DNA from: Lewinella sp. IMCC34183
GTDB taxonomy: Bacteria; Bacteroidota; Bacteroidia; Chitinophagales; Saprospiraceae
Reading direction: 5' to 3'
DNA length: 64,000 nt
Assembly: GCF_003390915.1 (NCBI RefSeq)
Contig: NZ_QMEM01000005.1
Location: forward strand, 1 to 64,000
Every line of letters begins with the position of its first letter. Position 1 is the first letter of the stretch. Positions 32,593 through 41,861 of this stretch are shown piece by piece. The translations under genes were made by a program, and so were the position numbers. The notes beneath the pieces were generated by a model. The model saw nothing but the letters and a program-made list of their open reading frames with translations, did not search any database and was not told the DNA's origin.

Positions 32593-33887
32593 ACGCTGAT
32601 GGCGCCGATCAGTACGGCGGATAGAAGAATGATGAGGGTGACGAGGAAGGCCAGTGGGATCGTCCGCCGCTGGTGCTCGCCGAGGTCCACGCCGGTGAGC
32701 CCCACCAGCAGGTAGGTAGATCCGGTCAGGGGGCTGACGGGGAAGCCCGTCGTCATCTGTCCCATGATCGCGGCCCGCCCCACCTCAAGGCCGTCACCGC
32801 CGAAGTGCTCCGCAGTGGTGCTTAGCAGGGGCAGCATACCGAAGTAGAAACTATCGGGATCAAAGAGCAGGCTGGCGGGCATGCTCGCCAATCCGGTCAG
32901 CAGTGCAAGCCGCTCGCCTACGGCGTCGGGTACGAAGGTGACCGCGGCGGCTGCCATGGCCTCGATCATGCCGGACGATTTGAGGATCCCCGTAAAGCAG
33001 CCGGCGGCAAACAGGATGCTGGCCATCAACAGGGCCGCCCGCGCGTGGGCGTCTATGCGCTCGCGCTGTCGTGCCAGTCTGGGGTAGTTCACCGTCACCC
33101 CGATCACGAAAGCCCCAATGAAGACCACGTGGGGCGGTACGATGGCCGAAATGAGTATCCCAACCGTCACCAGGATCAGCAGTCCATTGAACCAGAGGCG
33201 GTCCGGGCGGCGGTTGTCCGGCTCCTCTCCTTCCGGTTCCGGCCGCTCGGTGACGATCGCGACAGACCGCTGTCCGGCAAGGCGCCGCCGCTCCGTAAGG
33301 CCGAGCCACCAGGCGATGGCGAGCACCGACAGCAGGCCCACAACTACCGGCAGCAGGATGGGATTGAAGAGCTCCGTCACCGGCACGTCCAGCGCCGTCG
33401 CCGCCCGGATGGTCGGCCCGCCCCAGGGCAGGATGTTCATCGTCCCGGCCGCCAGGGCCGCCACGGTGGCCAGGGTGGTCCGGCGCATACCAAGGGCGTC
33501 GTAAAGGGGAAGCATCGCCGGTATGGTGATGAGGAAGGTGACGGCGCCGGACCCGTCCAGGTGCACCAGCATCGCCAGCAGGGCGGTCACGACGGCGATC
33601 CGCGCGGGATCGTTGCCGGCCAGCGCCAGCAACCGCCGGATGACCGGTTCAAAGGTGCCCGCGTCCATCATGATGCCGAAGAACAGGATGGCGAAGACGA
33701 ACATGGCCGCCGTCGGTGCAATGGCCACGATGCCCGCGGTCATGAAGTCCGCGGTTTCCAGGCCGAAGCCGGCCAGCAGGGCCGTGGTAACGGGCACGAC
33801 CACCAGCGCCACCACCGGGGAGAGGGTCTTGCTGATGACGAGGAAGAGCAGCAGAAGGATCGTGAGCAGTCCGAGAAAGGCGAGCAC
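32589..33887 (-). CDS. CitMHS-family transporter
   Basis: A 432-residue integral membrane protein of the citrate-Mg2+:H+ / ion-transporter superfamily, with about twelve helices. Family patterns include IVAIAPTAAMFVFAILFFGIMMDAGTF, MLVHLDGSGAVTFLITIPAMLPLYDALGM and MNILPWGGPTIRAA. It starts with GTG at 33887. Known members take up metal-citrate complexes. Coupling to AtuA-type genes suggests import of a polycarboxylate or branched acid that AtuA then processes; this is inference from operon structure. Confidence 0.85.
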   Translation of the reverse strand: MLAFLGLLTILLLLFLVISKTLSPVVALVVVPVTTALLAGFGLETADFMTAGIVAIAPTAAMFVFAILFFGIMMDAGTFEPVIRRLLALAGNDPARIAVVTALLAMLVHLDGSGAVTFLITIPAMLPLYDALGMRRTTLATVAALAAGTMNILPWGGPTIRAATALDVPVTELFNPILLPVVVGLLSVLAIAWWLGLTERRRLAGQRSVAIVTERPEPEGEEPDNRRPDRLWFNGLLILVTVGILISAIVPPHVVFIGAFVIGVTVNYPRLARQRERIDAHARAALLMASILFAAGCFTGILKSSGMIEAMAAAAVTFVPDAVGERLALLTGLASMPASLLFDPDSFYFGMLPLLSTTAEHFGGDGLEVGRAAIMGQMTTGFPVSPLTGSTYLLVGLTGVDLGEHQRRTIPLAFLVTLIILLSAVLIGAISV

Positions 33888-33950
33888 GGCAGCAAGATAA
33901 CCGATAGGAGTAAACCCGCTTTGCCGCGAACCGGTCTTGGCACCTTTCCC

Positions 33951-35261
33951 CTACCGCCTTACGGAGAACGATTTGCTAATTATCGGAACGGTATCCTGAT
34001 TCTCGTAGACCTCGATGCGCGTGTGCGGATAGGCTACATAGTCGGGGTTACGTACGCGCTCCTCGGGGCAGGTTTCCGGTGGGATCGCGTTGCAGTACTC
34101 GCTACCGAGGTACTCATTCTTCAAATTGTCCATCGTGAACAGGAGGAGTCTGAAATCGGCACGGCCCTCCGTGTCCGCGGTGAAAATGCGCGAAGTATCG
34201 GACCGGTTGAATTCCGAAAGCTGCCACGCCGTCTGAGCGCCATCCATGTACATGCCCCAATTGGCACCGGAAACCTTCACCCTGACGCTTGCCCCCTGCG
34301 GCAGCTCTGCGGAGAGGGAGTAATCCCCCGAGGTGAATACCGAATCCGAACCCAGTAAATTCCTGCCGTACGCCCCCGCCTCAGGGTAGAAGACCGGATT
34401 GGTGAACGTAAAGGAGGTTTCCTGAATGAAGCGGTTTATATAATCCTCGAAATTCGGTATTTCAACCTCCTGATTCAGTTCCGCATAGCGGGCTTCCAGG
34501 TGATTCCGGATGCCGGCGGGGTGCAGATAAGTGGCGTTGTTGATGAGTTGGGATCCCAGGGTTTCATTGTCGAGGACGCCGTCGGTCCTGATGTCGTTAC
34601 TGATGCTGGCTACCAGCGTGGAAAGCTCGCCCACCGCCAGTTTTCCCTGGAGAATGACGGACATTGCCAGCAACTTCGCGTTATCATCACCCCCACGGGT
34701 AATATCCATCAGCTCAGATGCGGCCCCTACTTCCGCGCCCATTTCAAACAGGCTGAGAATTTCCCGCTGCGCCTGCGTTTTCGCCGCTGCGAACTCCTTT
34801 CCGTTCTGCACCAGGTACTCCACCCTCGGTCGCTCCAGGGTAGTCAGCAAATTCACGTTCAGGGAGCTGCGGTCCGCCAGATCGCTGACGGCGTGGAGCG
34901 TAAGCTGTGCGCCGGAAATTTCGTCAGTGACTTCATTAAAGTAGAACCCGTCGGCCCGCAGGAGAACGTAAGGCGAAGCCAGGGTCACGTCCCGCAGTTC
35001 GAAGGTGCCGCGATCGTCGACAATCTGGGTGGCAAACTGCTTGCCCGTCTGGGAGAGCCGCTCCGTCAGCTCCCCGATGCTCAGCGATGTGCCGCTGAGG
35101 TAGGGGCCTTTCTGTACGTAGCCCCCGACGCTGTCGTAATGCACCGATCCAGATTCGGGCTCCGTGGTGGGAATCTCCGCTACCGGCGGGGCGATGTACT
35201 CCTTTTCACAGGACAGGAGAATGCACAAAAAGAGGGCAAGAACGCAGAGCGGACGGTACAT
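33951..35261 (-). CDS. Lipoprotein of unknown function
   Basis: A 436-residue lipoprotein: signal MYRPLCVLALFLCILLSC with lipid-anchored Cys18, then SEK-type charged residues. The ATG at 35261 begins the signal directly; an ATG at 35282 would add 7 residues. The mature part contains a domain with GYVQKGPYLSGTSLSIGEL, seen in other Bacteroidota surface lipoproteins as a short beta-domain near the N-terminus, then a mostly helical middle (AAKTQAQREILSLFEMG, GELSTLVASISNDI) and a beta-rich C-terminus. Function not recognised. Confidence 0.75.
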   Translation of the reverse strand: MYRPLCVLALFLCILLSCEKEYIAPPVAEIPTTEPESGSVHYDSVGGYVQKGPYLSGTSLSIGELTERLSQTGKQFATQIVDDRGTFELRDVTLASPYVLLRADGFYFNEVTDEISGAQLTLHAVSDLADRSSLNVNLLTTLERPRVEYLVQNGKEFAAAKTQAQREILSLFEMGAEVGAASELMDITRGGDDNAKLLAMSVILQGKLAVGELSTLVASISNDIRTDGVLDNETLGSQLINNATYLHPAGIRNHLEARYAELNQEVEIPNFEDYINRFIQETSFTFTNPVFYPEAGAYGRNLLGSDSVFTSGDYSLSAELPQGASVRVKVSGANWGMYMDGAQTAWQLSEFNRSDTSRIFTADTEGRADFRLLLFTMDNLKNEYLGSEYCNAIPPETCPEERVRNPDYVAYPHTRIEVYENQDTVPIISKSFSVRR

Positions 35262-35391
35262 ACGGGAAGTCGGATAAGCCATTGGGGAAAACGACCGTCA
35301 TCGATATTCATCGGTAAATACCGACGATGATCCCGCGGTCGGGAATTCACTTCTCTGAACGGCTGGGCCGGCACCCCATTGCCCATTAAGA

Positions 35392-35422
35392 AAGCGCCCG
35401 GCAGCAATGCTACCGGGCGCTT
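35392..35422 (-). terminator. Terminator of pnp
   Basis: AAGCGCCCGGCAGCA and TGCTACCGGGCGCTT form a stem of about 15 bp with a single mismatch and a 1-base loop. It lies 26 bases past the pnp stop on the minus strand. Confidence 0.8.
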
Positions 35423-35447
35423 AATCTGTGTACGTAAGTGCGAAAGA

Positions 35448-37739
35448 CTAGTCGTCGTCGCGGTCACGCCGGCGTCCGCCGCCGCGACGCTCGCCGCGAT
35501 CACGTCCGCCACCACGGCGGTCGCCGCGGTCGCCGCGGTCGCCCCGGTCACGTCCGCGCGATTTGGCGGCCTTGCGCTCTTCCTCAAGCTCCTCGTCCGT
35601 CGGGATGGTACCGTCGGCGCGGGGCATGATGGCCTTGCGGCTGAGGCGTAGCTTGCCGGTCCGCTCATCGATGTCGACGATCTTGAACTTGACCTTGTCG
35701 CCTTCGTTGAACTCGTCCTCAACGCTCTCGATGCGGCTGTGACTCATCTCGCTCACGTGCAGCAGGCCGTCGCGGCCGCCTTCGAAGCCGACGAATACGC
35801 CGTAGGGCATGATCGTCTTGACGGTGCCTTCGTAGACCTCGCCCACCTCGGGGGTGAAGGTGATCTTCTTGATGCGGGCTACCGCGTCTTCGATGGCCGC
35901 CTTGTCCGAGCTGGCGATAGACACGTGGCCCTTGCCGTCGATCTCGTCGATGTTGATGTTGGTGCCGGTGAGCTCCTGCAGCTCCTGGATGATCTTACCG
36001 CCGGGTCCGATGACCGCGCCGATGAAGCTTTTCTCGATGATGAGCTTGACGATGCGGGGGGCGTGGGGCTTGATATCGTTGCGGGGCTCGCTGAGCGACT
36101 TGTCCATCTCACCGAGGATGTGCAGGCGGCCGACGCGGGCCTGTTCGAGGGCCTGCTCCAGCTGCTCGTAGGGCAATCCGTCAATCTTGATGTCCATCTG
36201 GCAGGCGGTGATACCCTTGCTGGTACCGGTGACCTTGAAATCCATATCGCCCAGGGCGTCTTCGTCGCCGAGGATGTCGCTGAGGATGGCAATCTTGCCG
36301 CCCTCGGCCACCATACCCATGGCGATACCGGCTACGGGCCGCTTGATCTGCACGCCGCCGTCCATGAGGGCGAGCGAGCCGGCGCAGACGGTAGCCATCG
36401 AGCTGGAGCCGTTGGACTCCATGATGTCGGAAACCAGGCGGATGGTGTGGGTCATCTCATCGGGCAGTACCTGCCGGATCGAGCGGCCGGCCAGGTTGGC
36501 GTGGCCCACTTCGCGGCGGCCGGGGCCGCGCATCGGCTTGGTCTCACCGACCGAGTAGGCCGGGAAATTGTAGTGCAGGATGAAGTTGTCGTAGCTGTTT
36601 TCGTAGGCGATGTCGACCATGGCCTGGTCGGTCTTGGTGCCCAGCGTAAGGCTGGTAAGGGACTGGGTCTCGCCGCGGTTGAAGATGGCCGAACCGTGGG
36701 CGGAGGGCAAATAGTCCACTTCCGTCCAGATGGGACGCACCTCGTCGAAGGCGCGGCCGTCAAGGCGCTTCTTGTCGTCGAGCATCATGTTGCGGATGAG
36801 CTTCTTCTGCACCTTGTCGTAGGCGGCGCTGACGTCCTCCTTGTTCTCGGTCATCCACTCCTCGCCCTTTTCGGCCAGGGCTACTTCCTTGAAGTTCTCC
36901 TTGACCTCCTTGAAGGAGCTCTTGCGGGTAGCCTTGTCGCTGGCCGATCCGGCGACGCGCAGGATCTCGCTGCGGATGGATTTTTCGACGTAGCTGAGCA
37001 CGTCGGGGTTGATCTCGTGGATCTCCACGTCGCGGGTGGTGGCTTTATCGCCGACCTGCTCCTTCAGGCGCAGCTGGGCGTCGCACATGGTCTTGATGGC
37101 CCCGTGGCCGACCTTGAGGGCCTCCAGGATGGCGCTTTCCTCTACTTCCTTGGCTTCGCCCTCCACCATCATGATGTTGGACTTGTCGGCGGCCACGATC
37201 AGGTCGAGGTCGGCCTCGGCCAGTTGACTGCGGTCGGGGTTGACGACATACTCGCCGTTGATGCGGGCGACGCGGCACTCCGAGATGGGGCCTTCGAAGG
37301 GAATATTCGAGCAGGTCAGCGCGGCCGAGGCGGCCAGACCGGCGAGGGCGTCGGGCATGACCTCCTCGTCGAGAGAGATCAGGTTGATGATGATCTGGGT
37401 ATCAAACATGTACCCCTTCGGAAACAGCGGACGGATGGCGCGGTCAACGAGGCGGGAGATCAGGATCTCGTAGTCGTTGAGGCGGGCTTCGCGGCGGAAG
37501 AAGTTACCGGGAATGCGGCCGGCGGCGGCAAACTTCTCCTGGTAATCCACGCTGAGCGGGAAGAAGCTCTGTCCCTCCCGTACGCTGGTGCTGGATACGG
37601 CGGAGCAGAAGAGCATGGTCTTGCCGCACTTGACGACGACCGATCCGTCGGCTTGGGTGGCCAGTTTACCGGTCTCGATGGTGACTTCCCGGCCGTTGGG
37701 CAGGGAGAAGTTCACCGACATTGGGGTTTGATTACCCAT
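35448..37739 (-). CDS. pnp: Polyribonucleotide nucleotidyltransferase (PNPase)
   Basis: A 763-residue PNPase, the phosphate-dependent 3'-5' exoribonuclease. Two RNase PH domains surround an alpha-helical linker. The active-site Asp region is MDFKVTGTSKGITACQMDIKIDG, and GPGRREVGHANLAGRSI lies in the second PH domain. A KH domain (GPGGKIIQELQELTG) and an S1 domain (GEVYEGTVKTIMPYGVFVGF) follow. The protein ends with an Arg/Gly/Asp-rich tail (RGDRGDRRGGGRDRGERRGGG) of about 36 residues. The ATG at 37739 gives MGNQTPMSVNFSLP; the internal Met 6 residues on is an alternative. Confidence 0.96.
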   Translation of the reverse strand: MGNQTPMSVNFSLPNGREVTIETGKLATQADGSVVVKCGKTMLFCSAVSSTSVREGQSFFPLSVDYQEKFAAAGRIPGNFFRREARLNDYEILISRLVDRAIRPLFPKGYMFDTQIIINLISLDEEVMPDALAGLAASAALTCSNIPFEGPISECRVARINGEYVVNPDRSQLAEADLDLIVAADKSNIMMVEGEAKEVEESAILEALKVGHGAIKTMCDAQLRLKEQVGDKATTRDVEIHEINPDVLSYVEKSIRSEILRVAGSASDKATRKSSFKEVKENFKEVALAEKGEEWMTENKEDVSAAYDKVQKKLIRNMMLDDKKRLDGRAFDEVRPIWTEVDYLPSAHGSAIFNRGETQSLTSLTLGTKTDQAMVDIAYENSYDNFILHYNFPAYSVGETKPMRGPGRREVGHANLAGRSIRQVLPDEMTHTIRLVSDIMESNGSSSMATVCAGSLALMDGGVQIKRPVAGIAMGMVAEGGKIAILSDILGDEDALGDMDFKVTGTSKGITACQMDIKIDGLPYEQLEQALEQARVGRLHILGEMDKSLSEPRNDIKPHAPRIVKLIIEKSFIGAVIGPGGKIIQELQELTGTNINIDEIDGKGHVSIASSDKAAIEDAVARIKKITFTPEVGEVYEGTVKTIMPYGVFVGFEGGRDGLLHVSEMSHSRIESVEDEFNEGDKVKFKIVDIDERTGKLRLSRKAIMPRADGTIPTDEELEEERKAAKSRGRDRGDRGDRGDRRGGGRDRGERRGGGRRRDRDDD

Positions 37740-38158
37740 TATTGATTGGACTTTAAATGAAAATATACGTTCGTTCGCCGGCCGCGTGGAGCACGGCAGA
37801 CGGTGACACAAAACAAACTGCGATGGGGAAGGAAGGGGCGGCGGGGCGCAGGTGCGGAGCAGCGTACGGGCCAGCCGGTTGGCGCGGTTCGTGACCGCGT
37901 TGTTCTTTCTATCCCGCCGGGGGTCGCTGGAGACCGACGGATGCCGCACGCGCGCGACAGTTCATGTAGTCATTTTGTATCGGCGCGAATATACAAACAA
38001 TTCACAGCTTGCCCGTCGGAGGAACCTTCATGGAAGATTTCCCGCCATCCGCAACGGGTACCGTAGCTTCGCGACCGCCGCCGGGGTTTGCCGGTCCCGG
38101 CCGCAGCGTTTATCTTGAGTACTTCCGACACCTTCCCTGACCACCAATTTCCACGCCT
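37740..38158. promoter_or_regulatory. Divergent regulatory gap, pnp / CHASE3 kinase
   Basis: 419 bases with no credible gene. On the plus strand TATCTTGA at 38111-38118 may be the -7 box for the kinase. On the minus strand, sequences around 37980-38000 (gaatatacaaac) contain an AT-rich stretch that could carry the pnp promoter; no exact TAnnTTTG is evident. Confidence 0.3.
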
Positions 38159-39610
38159 TTGCAAGCATCCCCCGCCGAGCCCGTGAGCGACAAGAGCTAC
38201 CGGCTCTTTCGTATCGTCTTTGTGGGGCTGATCCTGCTCACCATCATTGTGCTGGCGTCGGTGATCACCGAGTTCCGTGCCGTGAACGTCCGCAAGAAAC
38301 TGGACCACGCCCTCCACCTGGAACGCAGTATCGGCAATCTGCTGAGCCTCATCCAGGACGCCGAAACCGGGCAGCGGGGATACCTGCTCACCGGTGAGCC
38401 CTCCTACCTGAAGCCCCAGCTCCAGGCCACCGATGCCATCGACCGCATCCTGGCCGAAATCAACGAAGCCGTGGCCGGGGATTCGCTGCAGACCGCGCGG
38501 GCCGAGAACGTGACCGCGCTCACCCGGCGCAAGTTTCAGGATATCGCAGCCACCATCAAATACTACCGCCAGGGTAATACGGACGCGCTCACCGAACGCT
38601 TCCAGACCCAGCGCGGCCGCTCCATTATGGATAGCATCCGGCTCGACGTGCAGCTGCTGCGGAGCATAGAGACCCGGGACGTTGAACTGCGGCAGCGGCA
38701 ATTGGATAGCCTCAGTACCGTGACCACCTTCCTGCGGCTGATGGGCGTGATCGGACTGGCGACAGTCTTCTACTACATCTACAGCCAGCTGCGCCCCCTA
38801 GTATCCACGATCAGCGGATGGAACGAGGCCATGGCGGCCGAGATCGTGGAGCGGCGGCGTATCGAGCAGGTCAATAACGAGCTCATCGCCTCCCTCAACA
38901 ACAAGAACCGCGAGCTCGACCAGTTCGCCTACATCGCTTCCCACGACCTCAACGAGCCGCTGCGGACCGTAAGCAACTACGTGGAGGTACTCAACGAAGA
39001 CTACGGAGGACAGCTCGACAGCAAGGCGAGGGAACTACTCGACACCATCCAGCGGGCTACGGTACGCATGCGCGACCTCATCGAGACGCTCCTCCACTTC
39101 AGCCGTATCGGCCGTAGCGAAGCCGCCGCCCGCGTAGACCTGGGCTGCATCGTCAACGAAGCCCGCGAAAACCTCGAATTGCGTATCGAGGAATCCGCGG
39201 CCACGATATCCGTCGAACCGCTGCCCGACGTGACCGGCTACGCGGTTGAACTCCGTCAGCTTTTCCAAAACCTGCTGGCCAATGCCCTGAAGTTCCACCG
39301 TCCCGGTCACCCGCCCCGGATCGAAGTGTTCGGCCGGGCAACGGCGGAGTGCGTCCAGGTGAGCGTGCGGGACCAGGGCATCGGCATGTCCGAGGAGGAC
39401 CAGCAGAAGATTTTCGACTTATTCACCCGGTTGAATAGTCGCGATAGTTACGAAGGGCAAGGAATTGGTCTGGCGTTTTGCCAAAAAATAGTACAATTGC
39501 ACCAGGGTACGATCACCGTGGACAGCCAGCCCGGCCGCGGGAGTACCTTTACCGTGACCATACCCAGGAGTCTAGACTATGAACAAGTTAGGGTGCGTCC
39601 TTCTAATTGA
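38159..39610 (+). CDS. CHASE3-domain sensor histidine kinase
   Basis: A 483-residue kinase. Two membrane segments (about 20-40 and 195-215) enclose a CHASE3 sensory domain with the signature IQDAETGQRGYLLTGEPSYL. The cytosolic part has a coiled coil, a HisKA helix with the phospho-accepting His in YIASHDLNEPLRTVSNY, and an HATPase with NLLANALKFH and GQGIGLAFCQKIVQLHQG. The start is uncertain: TTG at 38159 or GTG at 38183. The stop overlaps the response-regulator gene by 32 bases, a strong sign that the two form one signalling unit. Confidence 0.9.
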   Translation: MQASPAEPVSDKSYRLFRIVFVGLILLTIIVLASVITEFRAVNVRKKLDHALHLERSIGNLLSLIQDAETGQRGYLLTGEPSYLKPQLQATDAIDRILAEINEAVAGDSLQTARAENVTALTRRKFQDIAATIKYYRQGNTDALTERFQTQRGRSIMDSIRLDVQLLRSIETRDVELRQRQLDSLSTVTTFLRLMGVIGLATVFYYIYSQLRPLVSTISGWNEAMAAEIVERRRIEQVNNELIASLNNKNRELDQFAYIASHDLNEPLRTVSNYVEVLNEDYGGQLDSKARELLDTIQRATVRMRDLIETLLHFSRIGRSEAAARVDLGCIVNEARENLELRIEESAATISVEPLPDVTGYAVELRQLFQNLLANALKFHRPGHPPRIEVFGRATAECVQVSVRDQGIGMSEEDQQKIFDLFTRLNSRDSYEGQGIGLAFCQKIVQLHQGTITVDSQPGRGSTFTVTIPRSLDYEQVRVRPSN

Positions 39611-40013
39611 CGATTCGGACGCTGATAACTTTATCCATACCCGGCGACTCACGAAGATGAATATCGCCAATGAGATCGTGGTCCGACACAACGGCCGCGA
39701 GGGGCTGCGCTATTTCACTACCCCACCCTCCGACGGCTCTACCGCTACCCGCCCCGACCTGCTTTTCCTGGACATCAACATGCCCGTCATGGACGGGTGG
39801 GAATTTCTGGACGCCTACCGCGAATTACCCGCCGAGCAGCGCGCCCGCGTGACGATCCTGATGATCACCAGCTCCATTGGCGAGGGCGACCAGGAGCGCT
39901 CCCGGCAGTTTACCTGCATCGATGGCCACGAGCCCAAACCGCTGACCCGCGAGAAGCTCCGCAACCTTCTCACTACCCACTTCCCGGATTTCTCCGTCGA
40001 CCACCTCGACTAG
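39579..40013 (+). CDS. Response regulator (receiver domain only)
   Basis: A 144-residue single receiver domain. The phospho-accepting Asp is in LLFLDINMPVMDGWEF; the acidic pair is IDDSD at the start, and the Lys of the conserved KP is in HEPKPLT. There is no output domain, so it probably acts by protein contact or as part of a phosphorelay, like the Rcp-type partners of CHASE3/phytochrome kinases. It overlaps the kinase by 32 bases. Its stop overlaps the convergent DinB-like gene by 4 bases. Confidence 0.92.
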   Translation: MNKLGCVLLIDDSDADNFIHTRRLTKMNIANEIVVRHNGREGLRYFTTPPSDGSTATRPDLLFLDINMPVMDGWEFLDAYRELPAEQRARVTILMITSSIGEGDQERSRQFTCIDGHEPKPLTREKLRNLLTTHFPDFSVDHLD

Positions 40014-40477
40014 ACCAGCCGGCGCTGCGCCAGCATGGTTCCCAGATGCAGCGCTTCGTGCACGTTGTTGAACTCCACCGCGCGTAGCAGATCGGTCACG
40101 GTCACCCCCAGTTTGGTAGTGTATGGCCGGTACCCGCTCCAGTCCAGGTCGTCGCAGGCTTCCCGTAGCTTCTCGTTGCCGGCGAGCAGTTCGGTCCGGA
40201 TGTAGGCGTAATCTTCCGTGGCCAGGTCACCTTCGGGACGGGTACCCCGCCGGTAGCGCGCCACGAATGCCGCGCCGCTCGGGGTCGGGTGACCGCCCAG
40301 CGCGTAGGTAAGTTGTTCCTGGGTGGCGATGACGTGGCCGGCGTTCCAGATCAGATTGTTATTGAAGCCCGCCGGCACCCGGTCGAGCTGCGCCGGCGTA
40401 ACGCTTTCGGTGAGGGCCAGGATGCGCTTGCGGAGTTGCAGGTGGTCCTGGAGGGCGGTAGCGAAGCGGTCGGTCAT
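40010..40477 (-). CDS. DinB-family protein
   Basis: A 155-residue four-helix bundle protein of the DinB/DUF1572-type superfamily. The metal histidines are seen in NNLIWNAGHVIATQEQL and NNVHEALHLGTML. These proteins often act as thiol-dependent transferases, but specific function is unknown. It overlaps murI by 4 bases (ATGA) and is probably cotranscribed downstream of it. Confidence 0.85.
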   Translation of the reverse strand: MTDRFATALQDHLQLRKRILALTESVTPAQLDRVPAGFNNNLIWNAGHVIATQEQLTYALGGHPTPSGAAFVARYRRGTRPEGDLATEDYAYIRTELLAGNEKLREACDDLDWSGYRPYTTKLGVTVTDLLRAVEFNNVHEALHLGTMLAQRRLV

Positions 40478-41298
40478 GCATCGGGGGTAGTTAGGCGCTT
40501 AAGGTACGGCAGCACCCACCGGCGGTCCGCATTGAGGGCGGGCAGGTGCCGCAGGGTACGCTGCAGGGGGGCGCTGCCGCCGGTGCAGAGAAAATCGTGT
40601 CGAACTGATATTTCGGGTTCAGAAGCCGCCAGACCCCGCCGTTGAAGCAGACGTTGCACCTGCCGCGCCGCCGCCCCGGAAGGATCGATCACGTCGGTGC
40701 CGGGGGGCAGGGCCGCGCGGATGTCCCCGATCACCAGGGGATAGTGGGTGCAGCCCAGTACGACGGTGTCCAGCTCACCGGCGCCGGACAGCAGGTCCTC
40801 CAACAGGGCGCGTACCGGCACGGATCCGGCACCGTGGGCCTCGATGCGCTCCACCAGGCCCACGCAGGGGCTTTCCCATACCGGCCGGTCCGCCAGATAG
40901 CGGGCACGCAGGGCACGGTAGCGGGCGCTGCGCAGGGTGACCGCCGTAGCCAGTACGCCGACGTTGCGGCCCCGGGCGGCCGGCTTCACGGCAGGCTCAA
41001 GTCCTACGAAAGGCACGTCGGGGTAGCTTTCCCGTAGCCCGTCAATGGCGATGCTGGTAGCGGTATTGCAGGCTACCACCACGAGCTTCGCCCCCGCGGC
41101 CAGCAGGTAGTCGGTGATGCGTCGGCTGAAGTCGAAAACTTCCGCATCGGTGCGCGCGCCGTATGGGGCGTGGTGGTTGTCCGAAACGTACAGGAGGGAT
41201 TCCCGGGGCAGCAGCCCACAAACAGCATTGGCGACCGAGAGGCCGCCAATGCCGGAGTCGAAGACTCCAATGGATCCGTTATGGGGGGGCAGGTACAC
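40474..41298 (-). CDS. murI: Glutamate racemase
   Basis: A 274-residue racemase that makes D-glutamate for peptidoglycan. Both catalytic cysteines are present: VVVACNTATS (Cys77) and VVLGCTHYPLV (about Cys188), and the start GVFDSGIGGLSVANAV with DNHHAPYG is conserved. The start is GTG at 41298. It lies 9 bases downstream of an OmpH-type gene, giving an envelope-biogenesis operon. Confidence 0.95.
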   Translation of the reverse strand: MYLPPHNGSIGVFDSGIGGLSVANAVCGLLPRESLLYVSDNHHAPYGARTDAEVFDFSRRITDYLLAAGAKLVVVACNTATSIAIDGLRESYPDVPFVGLEPAVKPAARGRNVGVLATAVTLRSARYRALRARYLADRPVWESPCVGLVERIEAHGAGSVPVRALLEDLLSGAGELDTVVLGCTHYPLVIGDIRAALPPGTDVIDPSGAAARQVQRLLQRRGLAASEPEISVRHDFLCTGGSAPLQRTLRHLPALNADRRWVLPYLKRLTTPDA

Positions 41299-41307
41299 CG
41301 GCCGGAG

Positions 41308-41814
41308 TTAGATACCCAGCTTGGCGCGCACCATGGCGCTGACGTCCTGGCTTTCCTGACCGTAGAGCAGCACCTGCTGGTCGAAGATGAAGGTGTAGCC
41401 ATTCTCCTCGGCGACCGCCTTGATGGCGTCGTTGACGGACTTGTAGATGGGCTCGAGCAGTTCCTGCCGCTTCTTCTGCAGGTCGTTCATCATGGACTGC
41501 TCGAAGGAGCCGATCTCTTCCTCCCGGGCCTGGAGCTTGGCGGCCTCCTCCTGCTGTTGCTTGGGGCTCATGGTGCCTTCCTGGGCCTTGGCCTGCAGGG
41601 CCTGGTAGTCGGTCTGGAACGTCTGGACCATGGCCTGACCCTTCTTCTGGAGCTGCTTCTGCAGTCCCTCGAGGTTGGATTCGGCGGCCTTCATAGCGGG
41701 AAGATCGGCGAGGATCTCGGCGGAGTTGACGTACCCGAATTTCTGGGCGGTTGCGGTAGCGGTGGCTACGAAGAGCAGCAGCGCTACGAAAGCGAATTTA
41801 AAAACCTGGTTCAT
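41308..41814 (-). CDS. OmpH/Skp-family periplasmic chaperone (copy 1)
   Basis: A 168-residue periplasmic protein. Signal peptide 1-23 (ATATATAQ), then FGYVNSAEILADLPAMKAAE, a long alpha-helical coiled coil rich in Gln/Glu/Lys (about 45-130) and a conserved C-terminal strand NGYTFIFDQQVLLYG. Skp trimers hold unfolded outer-membrane proteins in their tentacles. Adjacent to a second copy, a common Bacteroidota arrangement next to BamA, which is not in the window. Confidence 0.92.
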   Translation of the reverse strand: MNQVFKFAFVALLLFVATATATAQKFGYVNSAEILADLPAMKAAESNLEGLQKQLQKKGQAMVQTFQTDYQALQAKAQEGTMSPKQQQEEAAKLQAREEEIGSFEQSMMNDLQKKRQELLEPIYKSVNDAIKAVAEENGYTFIFDQQVLLYGQESQDVSAMVRAKLGI

Positions 41815-41861
41815 CGTTGATGTTTAGGGGTTAGTATACGTGAGGGCGACGCGCGCGTCGA

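Noticed and set aside
35739-37745. Plus-strand 668-codon frame opposite pnp
   Set aside because: Shadow of the highly conserved PNPase gene; no features of a protein family.
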